NCBI RefSeq assembly: GCF_937616625.2
Contig: NC_065573.1
Location: 16,879,001-16,943,000 of the forward strand
Reading direction: 5' to 3'
Length of the DNA stretch: 64,000 bases
Source of the DNA: Mercurialis annua
Taxonomy: Eukaryota; Streptophyta; Magnoliopsida; Malpighiales; Euphorbiaceae
In this document: in pieces, positions 44,612 through 56,479 of the stretch
Numbering within the stretch: the stretch's first letter is position 1
Layout of the letters: every line of letters starts with the position of its first letter
Notes under the pieces: generated by a model
The model's input: the letters and a program-made list of their open reading frames with translations, nothing else
The model's database searches: none
What the model was told of the DNA's origin: nothing
Translations under genes and position numbers: made by a program

Positions 44612-45526
44612 ATATGATTATTGCCCGTACGGGTTTGATCTAGTGATTTAAACCTCAGCCATCTGGATTTCATTGTTGCGGGTTCAAATTTTAGTTACGC
44701 CTTTTCTAATAAATGAACTGATTGAGACTGAACTGTTGCCCATTATGGTTTGGAACTGGAAAATATATGGGTTGCGGACGGTTAACATCTTAGAGTTTAA
44801 CAGTGATTTTGAACTTCAGATCGAGAGTGTGAGTCCTGTATAAATATAATAACGTAATCATCAATATAAAATCTGCTTAATATAATTTAATCCCTAAAAT
44901 TAATCTCTTTGTTTCCCGTGACCGATAAACTTCTATTATTTCCAATTGAAATTCTTAACTTTCAAATAAATTCCATTTAACCCTTCAACTTCAATTTTTT
45001 TTCAATCTGACCCCTTTTGGTCCAGCGTGGCACAACGTGTGTATTCAAACGCGTTGAAGTGCTTGAAGGATAACTAAAATACATAATTTAACCTTTAAAT
45101 TAGACTATTTTGTTCTATTTAACCTGTGAACTATTATTTTTCTATTACACATTTAAACTTTTGATTTTTTTCCCATTTAACCTCCTCGTTATAATTATTT
45201 ACTTTTCAATCATATTATGTGTAGAATAAATTCTTAGAAGCTTGTAAATTTAATTTAAATACAATGACATAATTTGTAAAAACTATATTTATTTTAAATT
45301 TTAATAATAATTTTGTAAATTATTGACGATGATGATAGAAATAAATAAAAAATACATAAAATTAGTCAAATATTTACATGATATTACCTATTGTACATGT
45401 TAATATTTCTTACATTTTAACAATGATAAGAGAAGTTTATCTCCTTTTTTTAACAAAATTTACTATATACATAAATTTAGTATATTTTGATGATGTTAAA
45501 TGAAGGCTTAATTGTTTAAAAAATTA
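44612..45526. other. Flanking DNA; possible tRNA-derived SINE fragment near its left end
   Basis: At about 44635-44700 a box-A-like TGATCTAGTGATTTAAACC is followed 33 bp later by a box-B-like GCGGGTTCAAATTT, as in tRNA-derived SINEs. No TSD, tail or tRNA fold was established. The rest is AT-rich with no recognisable gene. Confidence 0.3.
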
Positions 45527-45535
45527 TAAATTTTA

Positions 45536-45842
45536 GGGGTAATGTCATAAAAATTCACCAACTTTACATGCTTTTTTAATTTAACTACGTTCTTTAAATC
45601 TTCTCATGAACATATACCAATTTTTATTTTCCCGAATTCATACACCGTGATGACGTGACACTCATTCATTGGTGCAATTTGCTGAGGTGTAAGTCATTTA
45701 ACCAGTGAATGAGTAACACGTGATCACCATGTATGAATTTGGAAAAATAAATGAAAGTTGGTGTATGTTTACGAGAAGTTTTAAAGAACGTAATCAATTT
45801 GAAAAAACGTGTAAAGTTGGTGAATTTTTATGACATTAACCT
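45536..45842. mobile_element. MULE-type MITE, 307 bp, TSD TAAATTTTA
   Basis: The left arm is GGGGTAATGTC, then ATAAAAATTCACCAACTTTA. The complement of the right arm is AGGTTAATGTC, then the same 20 bases. TAAATTTTA flanks it at 45527-45535 and 45843-45851. The right flank is at the same time the left TSD of the next element. Confidence 0.8.
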
Positions 45843-46736
45843 TAAATTTTAGAGAAAATAACAGAAAAAGGCAAAATTCTGCACTTCTTTTCCCAGAATA
45901 CCATTTTTCTAGTTTCTTTTCATCACTACCATTTTTTCATAATTTCTTTTCATCACCACAATCTTTAAACAAATCACTATTGCAACCTTCATAAAACACG
46001 ATCTGTATGAATAGAGGCGGCGGCGGAAATCCCCCTCCTTCCCCGTGTGAAACGCTACCTTCAGAAAACACGATCCATTTCCAGATAAAAAAAGTGATTT
46101 TTTTTTTTTAACGGAAATGAACTCATTTCATTGATTACTATTAACCGACTCCTCGAGTCAAAGTGATTGAGAGTAAGGAAAAATATGTCATCCCTAAATG
46201 GATTTCTATGAGATTTAGATTAATGTCAAAGGATTTCATGGTGGCGGTGGAGAAAATGTTAGATCTGGATGGTTTTCTTGGGTTTTTCTTCATGTTTATC
46301 ATGAATTAGTTATAAAGATGAAATATTTAGGATTCAGTTGGTATTAGTGGTGCAGTGCTAACATTCTACATAAGTTTTAATTTAATTAACATTAAGGCCT
46401 AAGCCTAACAAATGAATGAAGAAAGTGAAGTTTAAATCAGAAAAAGAGAAGCAAGGGCAAAGATGCAGAAGCTTTAAACAAGAAGGATAAAGTGGTCTAA
46501 AACGGTAAAACTATGGCAGTGGAGAACTTTTTTGGCTTATTGTTTTCAAAGTGGAAACCATTTCACACACTTTTGTAGTTTATACTTTATATAATAGGTA
46601 CACATATTATACATCTTCAAATACATTTATTATGATTTATTAACAAAACAATTATTTTAAATTAAAAAAATTAATTTTAATTAATAACGACACGATGAAT
46701 TTAATTTATATAATAAATTTTTAAAATAAACAAACT

Positions 46737-47060
46737 TACTTGATACATCTTTGATATATATTTTATACATCTTTAATACAAATTTTGATACATCTCCGAT
46801 ACATTATTTATACATGATAAATACATTTATTAAATATACACGATATATACATTTTGTTGTTTTAGTATGTATTAAAGATGTATATTTTTTCTATTTAAAA
46901 ATATAAATTTATATTATATATATCATTAATATATTTCTTTATTTGTTTTACACTTATTTTTTTTATTCTAAAAATATAACTTTTTTAATACATAATTTAT
47001 ACATAATAGATACATATTTAGTTTTTTTAATTGTATATAATATGTATCTTACATGTATAT
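46737..47060. repeat. GATACAT/TTTATACATC-rich array in MULE copy A
   Basis: GATACATCTTTGATATATAT, TTTATACATCTTTAATAC and similar words recur. It corresponds to the arrays at 19744-20180 and 55800-56345. Confidence 0.65.
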
Positions 47061-47282
47061 ATTTTATTCAATAAAATAAATTTGTATTATATTTATATAT
47101 CATAGTTTGTATTTTTATATTATTTTTTTATCAAATTTTAAAAAAAATTGCAGTTTTAAAAATTGTGACATAAAATATTTAAATAATTTTGGTATTTTTA
47201 AAAGTGAAACTTTAATTTTAATAATAATGAAAATGAAAATGTTAAATAATTTTATTGATATAATTTTATTGATAAAATAATA

Positions 47283-47649
47283 CTCCCTCCGTCCCATTTT
47301 GTTTGTCCACTTTCTAATTTCATACATAGTAAGAAAATTTTAATTACTGACAATTCTTCCTTTTGTACCCTTTTTGATTCTTGAGTTAATTTAGAATTGC
47401 TATATTAGAAAAGAAGAATAGTCAATACAATAATAGTAATAACATTAAATGCCAACAAAATTGCAAGTTTATGAATAAACAAATGTAAGATAGTCAAACA
47501 TATGTATTTATGGTACATAATATTCTATAAATTATATCCATTTATATTAAAGGTAAAAGAGGAAAATCTGTGTATATAATACAAATGTGACAATTATTTT
47601 AGGACATTTAAATATAGAATAGTGGACAAATAAAATGAGACGGAGGGAG
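47283..47649. mobile_element. Stowaway-type MITE, 367 bp, TSD TA, inside MULE copy A
   Basis: It starts CTCCCTCCGTCCCATTTTGT and ends with the inverted form ATGAGACGGAGGGAG, flanked by TA on both sides. Copy B runs straight across the corresponding point (TAAAATCTATTATTTTTTCA, 55578-55597), giving an empty site. Confidence 0.9.
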
Positions 47650-48053
47650 TAGATTTTAATATACAAACAATCTGTTTTTGTTTAACAGATAGTAAACAAG
47701 GCTACTATGAGCTGCGCAGTGCGCATCATGCGCGGGTCATGCACCTGCTTACGTCAGCAAAAATGGTAGTGTTGAAATTTTTGTGATACGCGTGTAATAA
47801 AATTAAATCCAATGGCAAAGTGTGAAATTGAAGGGTTTTTTTGGTATTTTTGTTGTTTTCTCTAAATTTTATTGTGTTTTAAGTTTGTGTTAAAATTGCA
47901 AACACGCTAAAATTCATGATTTCTAAAGCAATTAAAACTTAAATAAATTTTAAATAATATATAAAATACATCGATTTTTATTTTAAATATAAAAATATAT
48001 TTATATAGTTTAAAATTAATATATTATGTGAGAGGTTAAATGAGTAAAAAATA

Positions 48054-48295
48054 CTCTCTGTCCCAAATTGACAGGCGTTTAGGAAAAACACAAAATGAGA
48101 AATTTTGTAAAAATATACCACACTTGCCCATGTTTAATGTTGTGTTAACTTTATTTTTTAGTGGATTTTGCTCTCTTTTTAATGTTATATATTATAATTA
48201 ATGAGGGTATATATGTTATTTAAGCAATAAATTACCATCTATAATTTGAGACAAAAAAACTTAAAATAGTACATATCAATTTAGTACAGGGAGAG
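48054..48295. mobile_element. Degenerate Stowaway-like MITE, about 242 bp
   Basis: The ends CTCTCTGTCCCAAATTGAC and (complement) CTCTCCCTGTACTAAATTGA are imperfect inverted repeats flanked by TA. The interior is AT-rich. Confidence 0.5.
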
Positions 48296-48342
48296 TAGTA
48301 GTTTAGATATTTCAATGAGAAAAATAACACAAATAAATAAAT

Positions 48343-48720
48343 GGCCTAATGGTAAAAAAAACCCAAACCTTTACGACTTGTTGCAATTATATCCAAACCT
48401 TTTAATTTTTGCAATAATATCAAAATTGCATTTTGTTGTTGTAATAATATCCAAATTGCATTTTTTGTAGCAATAATAGTCAAATTGATGGCTAAACTTG
48501 TTGTTTTCAATTAAGATATTAGGTTATTATTATATTTTGATGTATAATAATATAGTAAAAGTTCCAAAAATGACAAAAAACTCAAAAAAATTCACATAAA
48601 AAGTGCAATTTGGATATTATTGCAACAAAATAATGCAATTTGGATATTATTGCAAAAATTAAAAGGTTTGCATATAATTGCAACAAGTCGTAAAGGTTTG
48701 AGTTTTTTTGCCATTAAACC
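48343..48720. mobile_element. MULE-type MITE, 378 bp, TSD TAAATAAAT
   Basis: Long inverted arms: GGCCTAATGG on the left and GGTTTAATGG on the right complement, both followed by CAAACCTTTACGACTTGTTG and CAATTATAT. The 9-bp TSD TAAATAAAT is perfect (48334-48342, 48721-48729). Confidence 0.88.
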
Positions 48721-48954
48721 TAAATAAATTGATGCAAAACAGAATTTCTGGTTAAATCTGCAGCCAGATAAATAAATTTAAATTTCAAAAAATTAAATTT
48801 AGATTGAGAAACCCCAGCTACTAAAATTGAACTCGAGAGTGATTTTTGGCTGATTTAACAGTAGACCAAAGGAAAAAGATCTTTTGAGTTATAGAATACA
48901 CAGGTCATTAGTTTTTTCATATTCACTTGACCCCTCAATGTTTTTGTAATGCTG

Positions 48955-49905
48955 CAAAAAACTCTTTAAATTATATGAAAAGAGCATATAAGCTCTTTTA
49001 GTTTAATTACTTAAAAAGTTCCACCTTAAACTGTATTTTGTTTATACCCTCATCTTGAAACAAAAATATTTGTACCCATATTTGAGTTTTTAGTTTTAAT
49101 CCCTACTCTAAAGATATTAAATAGTACTCTTTTTATTTAGAAAAAAGTTTAAAATAATCCTTCATTTTTAACCTATAACCTAATTAGACGTCAATGTTAT
49201 TAATAGTACAAAAACACCATCTTTTTTAAAAAAACTTAAAATAATAGTAAATTTTTTATTAATAAAAAAAGTTCTCCCAGAAACCGCCGCTGCTCCACCG
49301 TGGAGAAGGAGCAACATCCCCTTCTCCAATTTGGAGAAAGAGCAGCTCGCTCCTTCTCCATGGAGATGTAGCAGCTGCTGCTCCTTCTCCGATGAGAAGG
49401 AGCAATTGCAGTTTTTCAGTTGGTTTTGGGAGATTTGTTTTTTTAATTTTTTTATAAATTTAAAAAAAATTAAGTAATTATTAAGATATATTTGAACATT
49501 TTTCAAGTTGAAGGATTTATTTATATTTTCTAAAACAAAAAAAAGTATGATATAACCTTCAATTTAGTTGTTTTTAATGATTTAATCCTTTGATTCATTA
49601 AATTGTCAATTGTATCCTTGTGTTTGGTAGGGATGAAAATAAAAATCCAAAAATGGATACAAATGGTTTTTTTTTAAGGTGAGGGTATAAACGAAAACAA
49701 AGTTCAAGTTGGAGGTTTTTTAAATAATTTGGCCGTTTATTTTTTTGGATACTTAACCGTTTATATTTTTAGTTATGTATGTAGTTTTTTTTCAAATTTA
49801 GATTTATTTGCACCATATAAAAACATTAAGGGTCTAAATGACCAAAACAAATTAAGAGAGTTTATATGCTCTTTTTAAATAGTTTGAAGAGTTTTGTTTT
49901 TGTAT
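48955..49905. mobile_element. MULE-like element with inverted arms, about 950 bp
   Basis: The left arm AAAAAACTCTTTAAATTATA, then AAAGAGCATATAAGCTC, pairs with the right complement AAACTCTTCAAACTATTTAA, then AAAGAGCATATAAACTC. Further in, TTTATACCCTCA pairs with TGAGGGTATAAA. The TSD is uncertain. The middle holds a GC-rich patch of GGAGAAGGAGCA words (49270-49405). Confidence 0.6.
49270..49405. repeat. GGAGAAGGAGCA / TGCTCCTTCTCC repeats
   Basis: The words GGAGAAGGAGCA, GGAGAAAGAGCAG and their complements GCTCCTTCTCCATGGAG and GCTGCTCCTTCTCC alternate, so the patch can fold on itself. It stands out by GC content from its AT-rich surroundings. Confidence 0.6.
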
Positions 49906-50117
49906 CTTTTGTCTAAATATTAAGAATCAAAATTATTCCAATTATGATTTGATTAGATTCTTTTGTGAAATGATTTGATTTGATTTGATTAGATTGTTTG
50001 AATTGTTGTTATTTTCACAATAAAAATTACCGCTCTTTTTGTTTTCCACTTCCGATTAGGATTCTCGTTTCCTTAAGAGGATTTGATTGAAAAAATGTTC
50101 CAGTTTAAGGTTTGTGT

Positions 50118-50128
50118 CTATATATACC
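50118..50128 (+). promoter_or_regulatory. TATA box of the gene at 50215
   Basis: CTATATATACC lies 87 bp before the start codon, a usual distance for a plant gene with a short 5' UTR. The UTR would be A-rich (AACAACAACTAAAATC), as is common. Confidence 0.6.
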
Positions 50129-50214
50129 ACTTAAACCATAAAAACCATTAATTCTCAAACTAAATTTAAAAAACCAAAAACAACAACTAAAATCTCATAA
50201 TTAGTGTATACCCA

Positions 50215-50700
50215 ATGACAAGTAAGATCAGCTTAATATTGAACATTCATGATCATCATCAACCAGTACCTGAATCTGAAGCCGAAACCACAATTCCGAC
50301 GTTGGATATTGAGTTTCGCGTTCTATTCCGATACCAACTCTTACGTCCCTGGAACATATCAGACAACATGATTATTGTGGACGATGTCATGCTCCCAGAA
50401 CAGCGAACCTCGCTCAAGATTCCTCTCGTTTTTCTCGTACCAATGTGGCGCGACGAATACTTGAAGCATGCTATTGAGACCTTGAATCTTGAGGCTGGCG
50501 TTGGTGATTATTTGGGGGAAAGGCTCGCGGAGGCTGCTGATTCGCAGTTGCAGCAGCGCGGGGATAGCGAAGGGTTTGCGTTGTTGGTGGAGTTGGGTAT
50601 TATGAAATCGGAATGTTTGAGTCAAGAAGAGACTGAGAGGATTGATGAGTTGATATACGAGGAATTCAATCTTAAAGAGAAGGCTTGTGAGGGTTTTTGA
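50215..50700 (+). CDS. Small single-exon gene, 161 aa, function unknown
   Basis: An uninterrupted frame starts MTSKISLILNIHDHHQPV and ends KEKACEGF. Its GC content is clearly higher than the flanks, and a TATA box lies at 50118, so it looks like a real gene. The predicted protein is acidic and soluble. It has a beta-rich-looking first half (LDIEFRVLFRYQLL ... TSLKIPLVFLVPMW) and a helical second half (YLGERLAEAADSQLQQRG ... ETERIDELIYEEF). There is no signal peptide, membrane segment, zinc-binding cysteine pattern or nucleotide-binding motif. I do not recognise the family. One possibility is a truncated member of a larger single-exon plant family (for example a RING protein missing its C-terminal RING), but nothing seen proves that. 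No transposon ends flank it directly; a MITE follows 200 bp downstream. Confidence 0.7.
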   Translation: MTSKISLILNIHDHHQPVPESEAETTIPTLDIEFRVLFRYQLLRPWNISDNMIIVDDVMLPEQRTSLKIPLVFLVPMWRDEYLKHAIETLNLEAGVGDYLGERLAEAADSQLQQRGDSEGFALLVELGIMKSECLSQEETERIDELIYEEFNLKEKACEGF

Positions 50701-50900
50701 TTTTGGTTTTGTTTTGTTTTGTGTAACTAATTGTATATGTGAATTGATGAATTGATTTTGGTTTTTCGGTTTAGGTTTTGTTGTTCTAAGTGTTGACGGT
50801 CATGTTGTTCTCAAACCTGTTTTGTTGAGTTTAATGTATTATCTTGTAGATTACAAAGAATGAGTTTTTCTCAAATCCTTTTTTTTTGAAAAATACTTGT

Positions 50901-51130
50901 GTGAACCTAGTTCGCCACGTAATATTATGAACTGTCCATTAAATATATGACATGTGGCGTAATTAAATATTATAGTCAATCAATAAATATAATATTAATT
51001 AGTCATCTTTTAATTAGAATTTCTCTAGAATTAAATGCTATTTTGTGATTGGTTATTACATTTAATTACGCCACGTGTCATATATTTAATGGATGGTTCA
51101 TAATACCGCGTGGCGAACTAAATTCACCTA
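50901..51130. mobile_element. MITE, about 230 bp, downstream of the small gene
   Basis: Inverted arms share TAGTTCGCCACG, TATTATGAAC, and CATTAAATATATGACA, then GTGGCGTAATTAAAT on both sides. The TSD is not clear. Confidence 0.75.
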
Positions 51131-51254
51131 AGAATTTTTCATTTTGTAGATACGTGAGAGGTTATGTGCCATAGTGGGTAACAAGCCTGCAACCACATAA
51201 GAAAAAAAATGGTATCAAAGGCACAGATAACCTCCCGCTTTTATAAAATACTAT

Positions 51255-51803
51255 TTTCGCATTACTTGCTATACACGTGGCTCGTAACATAACTCGTCAA
51301 TGAACATATTAATAAATTTATTATAATATTATCAATTTTTTTATTTATAATTAATATTAAATTAGTTAAAAGAAAATTTAAAAGTAAATATAATATATTC
51401 GGTTATTAAAATTTTTTCCATACTGAATTTATTCTTCTTTTGATTTTATAATAACCATAATTAAATAATTAACTTAACTTTATTGATGATATCTTTAAAA
51501 AATAATAAGATAGAAATTTAAATAATATTATATTGACCAAATACAGTATTTTAATTTTATAGTTCAATCAAACTAAAAGATAGATATTTCTACTAATTTG
51601 AAGACAATTTAGTTATTTTTTACATACCAAAAACTAAATTGGAGATAATTTAGCTACCTATTCTAATTAGGACTTTAATTACAATAGTGATTAATTAAAT
51701 AACTAATTAGTTAATGACTATAAAATCTTTATTTAGTAGTAAACTGAAAAGGATTATTCAGTAAATTTGCCTGTCACCCCCCCATCCGTGCTTTTATATG
51801 TAG
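51255..51803 (-). mobile_element. Helitron type A unit 1
   Basis: About 549 bp. It shares with the other A units the words AATATAATATATTCGGTTAT, GAGATAATTTAG, CCTATTCTAATTAGGACTTT and the poly-C tract before CATCCGTGCTTTTATA. Its 3' CTAG has decayed (ATAG on the minus strand). Confidence 0.75.
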
Positions 51804-51809
51804 TAATAG

Positions 51810-52598
51810 CGTTTCGCCACGTGCTACGCACGTGAGCGGCATTTACATGACCCGTTGTATGTATAATATATTAATTAAATTATTAAATAAAATATTTTAT
51901 TTTTCATTAATTATAAAATGTATTATAAAAATTAAAATTATAATATATAAGTGACATTTATATGACCCGTTATACACACATGTATATAAAAAATATTTTT
52001 TGGTAAATAATTGTTAATAGAATGTTATGAATTATCCTTTATCGGTATTTTTTAACGTATGCCTATTTTACTATTTTTTTGTTGTCGATTTAGGTAGTTA
52101 AATATGTATTGAAGTTAAAATCCTATTATCTTTATTAGTACTATATAAATAAGAGTTATTATTAAAATTAAAATGTTCATCAATTCTTTTATTAAAATTA
52201 AATTTGAACTTGACTTTGTAAATTTAATATTATTAATGTTAGTGTATAAGATTTAAGAATTATATTATCTTTATTATTAGTATACAATTAAGAGTTATTA
52301 TTAAAATTAGACTCTTAATTGATTATTTTTCTTAAAATAAGACTTGTACTTAATTTCAAAAATATTTTAATTATTAAAAGCTAGCTATCACACGTGAGCG
52401 TTATTTATATGACCCGTCAATATTTTATAATAATTAAAATATTAAATGACATAGTTGATTTGCTATTTTATTTAAATATTAAGTAAATTATAAATATAAG
52501 TTTTAACTATAAATAAAATATTATAAAATATTTTTTATTTAAATTGAAATTGTAATATATAAAAGATATTTGTTAAAACCATATACACTTTTAAGATA
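51810..52598 (-). mobile_element. Helitron type B unit 1
   Basis: Its 3' hairpin is CCACGTGCTACGCACGTG (plus strand, 51817-51834). It contains CATTTACATGACCCGTTGTA, CATTTATATGACCCGTTATA and TTATTTATATGACCCGTCAA. The 5' boundary (near TATACACTTTTAAGATA) is diverged. Confidence 0.6.
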
Positions 52599-52602
52599 CT
52601 AG

Positions 52603-53158
52603 TTTCGCATTACGTGCTATGCACGTGGCTCGTAACGTAACTCGTCAACGTATATATCAGTAAATTTATTATAATTATATCAATTTTTTATTTATAATTA
52701 ATATTAAATTAGTTAAAAATTTTTTATAAAAGTAAATATAATATATTCGGTTATTAATTTTTTTTTTCATAATGAATTTATTCTTCTTTTGGTTTTATAA
52801 TAACGATAATTAAATAATTAACTTAATTTTATTAATAATATCTTTAAAAATAAAAAGATAATAAATTTAAATAATAATATATTAACCAAATACACTATTT
52901 TAATTTTGTAGTTAAATCAAACTAAAAGATAGGTATTCCTACTAATTTGGAGACAATTTAGTTATTTTTTACATACTAAAAACTAAGTTGGAGATAATTT
53001 AGTTACCTATTCTAATTAGGACTTTAATTACAATAGTGATTAATTAAATAACTAATTAGGTAATGACTATAAAACCTTTATTTAGTGTTAAACTGAAAAG
53101 GATTATTCGGTAAATTTGCCTGCCCCCCCCCCCCCAATCCGTGCTTTTATATATAGTA
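52603..53158 (-). mobile_element. Helitron type A unit 2
   Basis: About 556 bp, bounded by CTAG/TTTCGCATTACGTGC at the 3' end and CGTGCTTTTATATATAGTA at the 5' end (plus-strand wording). A run of 14 C lies near the 5' end. Confidence 0.8.
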
Positions 53159-53162
53159 CTAG

Positions 53163-54723
53163 CGTTTCGCCACGTGCTACGCACGTGAGCGATATTAATA
53201 TGCATATATATAATAAATAGAAATGATACTATAGTTGAAGTTAAATTTCTCACACTTCATTATATGTACAAACTCTCTAATAAGAATTATATAATTTTAC
53301 ATTATTTTTAACAACTCCAATCTCATTAATAAATACGAAAAATAACCTTCAATGTAGTCTCACTCGAAATGTAACTTCGGTTCTCAATAGCAGTTTTAAG
53401 AAAAGACAACCTACTTGTATATTTAAAACCCACATATAACCTCATTTATCCGATATTTAAACTCTAAATTCAAATGAAACTCAATTCCCAATGAAGCCTA
53501 GAATATATATCTAAAACATGTGTTATATATAAAATAATTGTGCTTGCGTTATCAATAAAACAATTGTATTGTGTAGAATTGTTTTATTTTAGTGGAGTAT
53601 GTAAATTTTATCATTATTTAAATTATTAACATTAACTTCTTAATTAATTTATACACTTTAATTAAAATTTACTTAATCTTATATTTTCTTTTTAAAATTA
53701 AATAATAAAAGCTAATAAAATATAGGTTTATCCCCTTAAAAACCCCTCACCTTTTACCCCTAATTTGTTTGCACCCTCACATTGCAAAACCATCAAATAT
53801 ACCCAAATTACGACCTTTCACTTTTAATTGCACCCTCAAGCATTAGATTGATCTCTTTTCGCTTGAAAAAATAAGTTTATTTTTGTTTTAAATAAAATTT
53901 AAGTCCTATTTTAAAATATATGCTAAAATTTAAAGTATTGATTTGAACATTTTTCAAGTGAAAAGAGGTCAATTTAATGTTTGAGGGTGCAATTGAAAGT
54001 GAAAGGTCGTAATTTGGGTATATTTGGTGGTTTTACAACGTGAGGGTGCAAACGAATTGGGGGTAAAAGGTGGGGGGATTTTAAGAGTATAAGCCTAAAA
54101 TATATTCATATCACCCGTTAAATATAAATTAAATTATCGAATATATATGACCCGTGAAATTAATAATTAATTAAAATATGTTTTTTAAACAAACAAAGAT
54201 AACTTTAACAGAAGTAAAATAAAAAAAATACTTTGCTATATATTAATAAAAGCTACTACCATTCAAATCTAAGAGTATGGTGTTCAAACCTACCCTTCTC
54301 TAAAAGAAATAATCAAACTCTAATATAATTAATTATGCTCTTGGCAACAAACATGATCAGGAAAGAACAAAATATATGATCAGGAGAGAACAAAATATTG
54401 CCGTATGCATGCTATCTTTTATTCATAATATTCATAGTTAGAAGTAGATTTAAATACAAAGTCTTGTTTATTAAATTAATTTTTATATATTTATAATTAT
54501 CCTTAGACATATATCAATAACTATTGCCCAACTACATGAGTTTTTTTTGCTATAGTTTAGGGGTAGTGATATGCATTGGAATAACTCTTTTTTCTACATT
54601 TTGTATTTTTATTAGAATTAAACTTGTATATAATCTCGTAATTATTTTAATTATTGAAGGCTATTAGCGTAATTTTGCCTGTCCCCCCCCTTCCCACATA
54701 TAAGATAGTTATAGATAGATAGA
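53163..54723 (-). mobile_element. Helitron type B unit 2, with a MULE MITE inside
   Basis: It starts (plus wording) with CGTTTCGCCACGTGCTACGC and ends near TTTTGCCTGTCCCCCCCC and ATAGATAGATAGAT. The 371-bp MITE at 53725-54095 is a later insertion. The remaining sequence is AT-rich and non-coding. Confidence 0.55.
53725..54095. mobile_element. MULE-type MITE, 371 bp, TSD TAAAATATA
   Basis: The left arm GGTTTATCCCCTTAAAAACC pairs with the right complement GGCTTATACTCTTAAAATCC. Inner arms share CCTCACCTTTTACCCC-like words and TATACCCAAATTACGACCTT. The TSD is perfect (53716-53724, 54096-54104). Confidence 0.88.
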
Positions 54724-54727
54724 TTAG

Positions 54728-55276
54728 TTTCCATTACGTGTTATGCACGTGGCTCGTAACGTAACTCGTCAATGATTATATTAGTAAATTTATTATAATT
54801 ATATCAATTTTTTTATTTATAATTAACATTAAATTAGTTAAGAATTTTTATAAAAGTAAATATAATATATTCGGTTATTAATTTTTTTTTCCATACTGAA
54901 TTTATTCTTCTTTTGGTATTATAATAACCATAATTAAATAATTAACTTAATTTTATTAATAATATCTTTAAAAATAATAAGGTAGAAATTTAAATAATAA
55001 TATATTAACCAAATATAATATTTTAATTTTGTAGTTCAATCAAATTAAATGATAGACATTCCTACTAATTTGGAGACAATTTAGTTATTTTTTACACACT
55101 AAAAAATAAATTGAAGATAATTTAGCTATCTATTCTAATTAGGATTTTAATTAGAATAGTGATTAATAAAATAATTAATTAATTAATGATTATAAAACCT
55201 TTATTTAGTAGAAAACTGAAAAGAATTATTCAGTAAATTTGCCTGTCCCCCCTTCCATCCGTGCTTTTATATATAA
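54728..55276 (-). mobile_element. Helitron type A unit 3
   Basis: About 549 bp, aligning along its length with units 1, 2 and 4. Its 5' start (minus TTATATATAAAAGCACGGAT) abuts the CTAG 3' end of the next unit directly, a clean head-to-tail junction. Confidence 0.8.
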
Positions 55277-55799
55277 CTAGTTTCGCATCACGTGCTATGC
55301 ACGTGGCTCATAACGTAACTCGTCAATGAACATATTAGTAAATTTATTATAATTATATCAATTTTTTAGTGAGAAAACAACAAAAATACCAAAAAAAACA
55401 CCATCAATTTCACACTTTGCCATCAGATTTAATTTTATTACACGCGTATCACAAAAATTTCAGCAGTACCATTTTTGCTGACGTAAGCAGGTGCATGACC
55501 CGCGCATGATGCGCACTGGCAGCTCATAGTAGCCTTATTTACTATCTGTTAAACAAAAACAGATTCATTGTATATTAAAATCTATTATTTTTTCAATACA
55601 ATTATATCAATAAAATTAATTAACATTTTCATTATTATTAAAATTAAAGTTTCACTTTTAAAAATACCAAAATTATTTAAATATTTTATGTCACAATTTT
55701 TAAAGTGCAAATTATTTTAAAATTTGATAAAAAATAATATAAAAATACAAACTATGATATATAAATATAATACAAATTTATTTTATTGAATAAAATATA

Positions 55800-56345
55800 T
55801 ACATGTAAGATAAATATTATATACAACTAAAAAAACTAAATATGTATCTATTATGTATAAATTATGTATCAGAAATGTATCTATTAGATACATTTAAAAA
55901 GTTATATATTTTAGAATAAAATAAATAAGTGTAAAACAAATAAGAAAATACATTAATGATGTATATAATATAAATTTATATTTTTAAATAGCAAAAATAT
56001 ACATCTTTAATACATCCGATACATAATAAAAATTTATAAAATATGTATTTGAGATCTGAATTATATTTTAAAAATAAAGTAAGATATTCAAAATTTCCAA
56101 ACATAAAATAAATAAATAAAACTCACCAATAAATCAAGCACTAACACCATCATTGTTTATACTTTGGGAAACGACTCTATTAAGTACATTTTAAAAATGT
56201 ATCTTTCATGTATAAAATATGTATCAGAAATGTATCAAATATATAAATGAACCTATCGAATTAGTCGGTTGATTCAATTAAATCGATACAAATAAAAGAT
56301 AAAAATTAAAAAGCTGTATCAAATATGTATCAAATATGAATCAGA
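55800..56345. repeat. GATACAT/ATGTATC-rich array in Pack-MULE copy B
   Basis: ATGTATCAGAAATGTATC, TATGTATCAAATATG and similar words recur. The array lies between the element's end and the captured gene fragment. Confidence 0.65.
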
Positions 56346-56479
56346 GCTATATCAAATATATCTCCAGCATTTTTCTAAATATTTTTTCTAATATTTTGAA
56401 TATTGTTTAATTTTTTGACAGTATTTTTATAAATATTTTTCCAAATAATTTTAAAAAACTTTTTTCCATAATAAATGGA

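Larger units (their letters stand above)
45852..47862 (+). mobile_element. Non-autonomous MULE, copy A, 2011 bp, TSD TAAATTTTA
   Basis: It begins GAGAAAATAACAGAAAAAGG and ends ATTTTTGTTGTTTTCTC. The 9-bp TSD is perfect (45843-45851, 47863-47871). The right 230 bp match copy B inverted: CTGTTTTTGTTTAACAGATA, GCTACTATGAGCTG, GCGCATCATGCGCGGGTCAT. It contains a GATACAT-rich core (46737-47060) and a Stowaway MITE (47283-47649) absent from copy B. No transposase is present. Confidence 0.9.

Noticed and set aside
44635..44700. tRNA gene
   Set aside because: Box-A and box-B-like words exist, but no cloverleaf with paired acceptor stem could be drawn; at most a SINE fragment.
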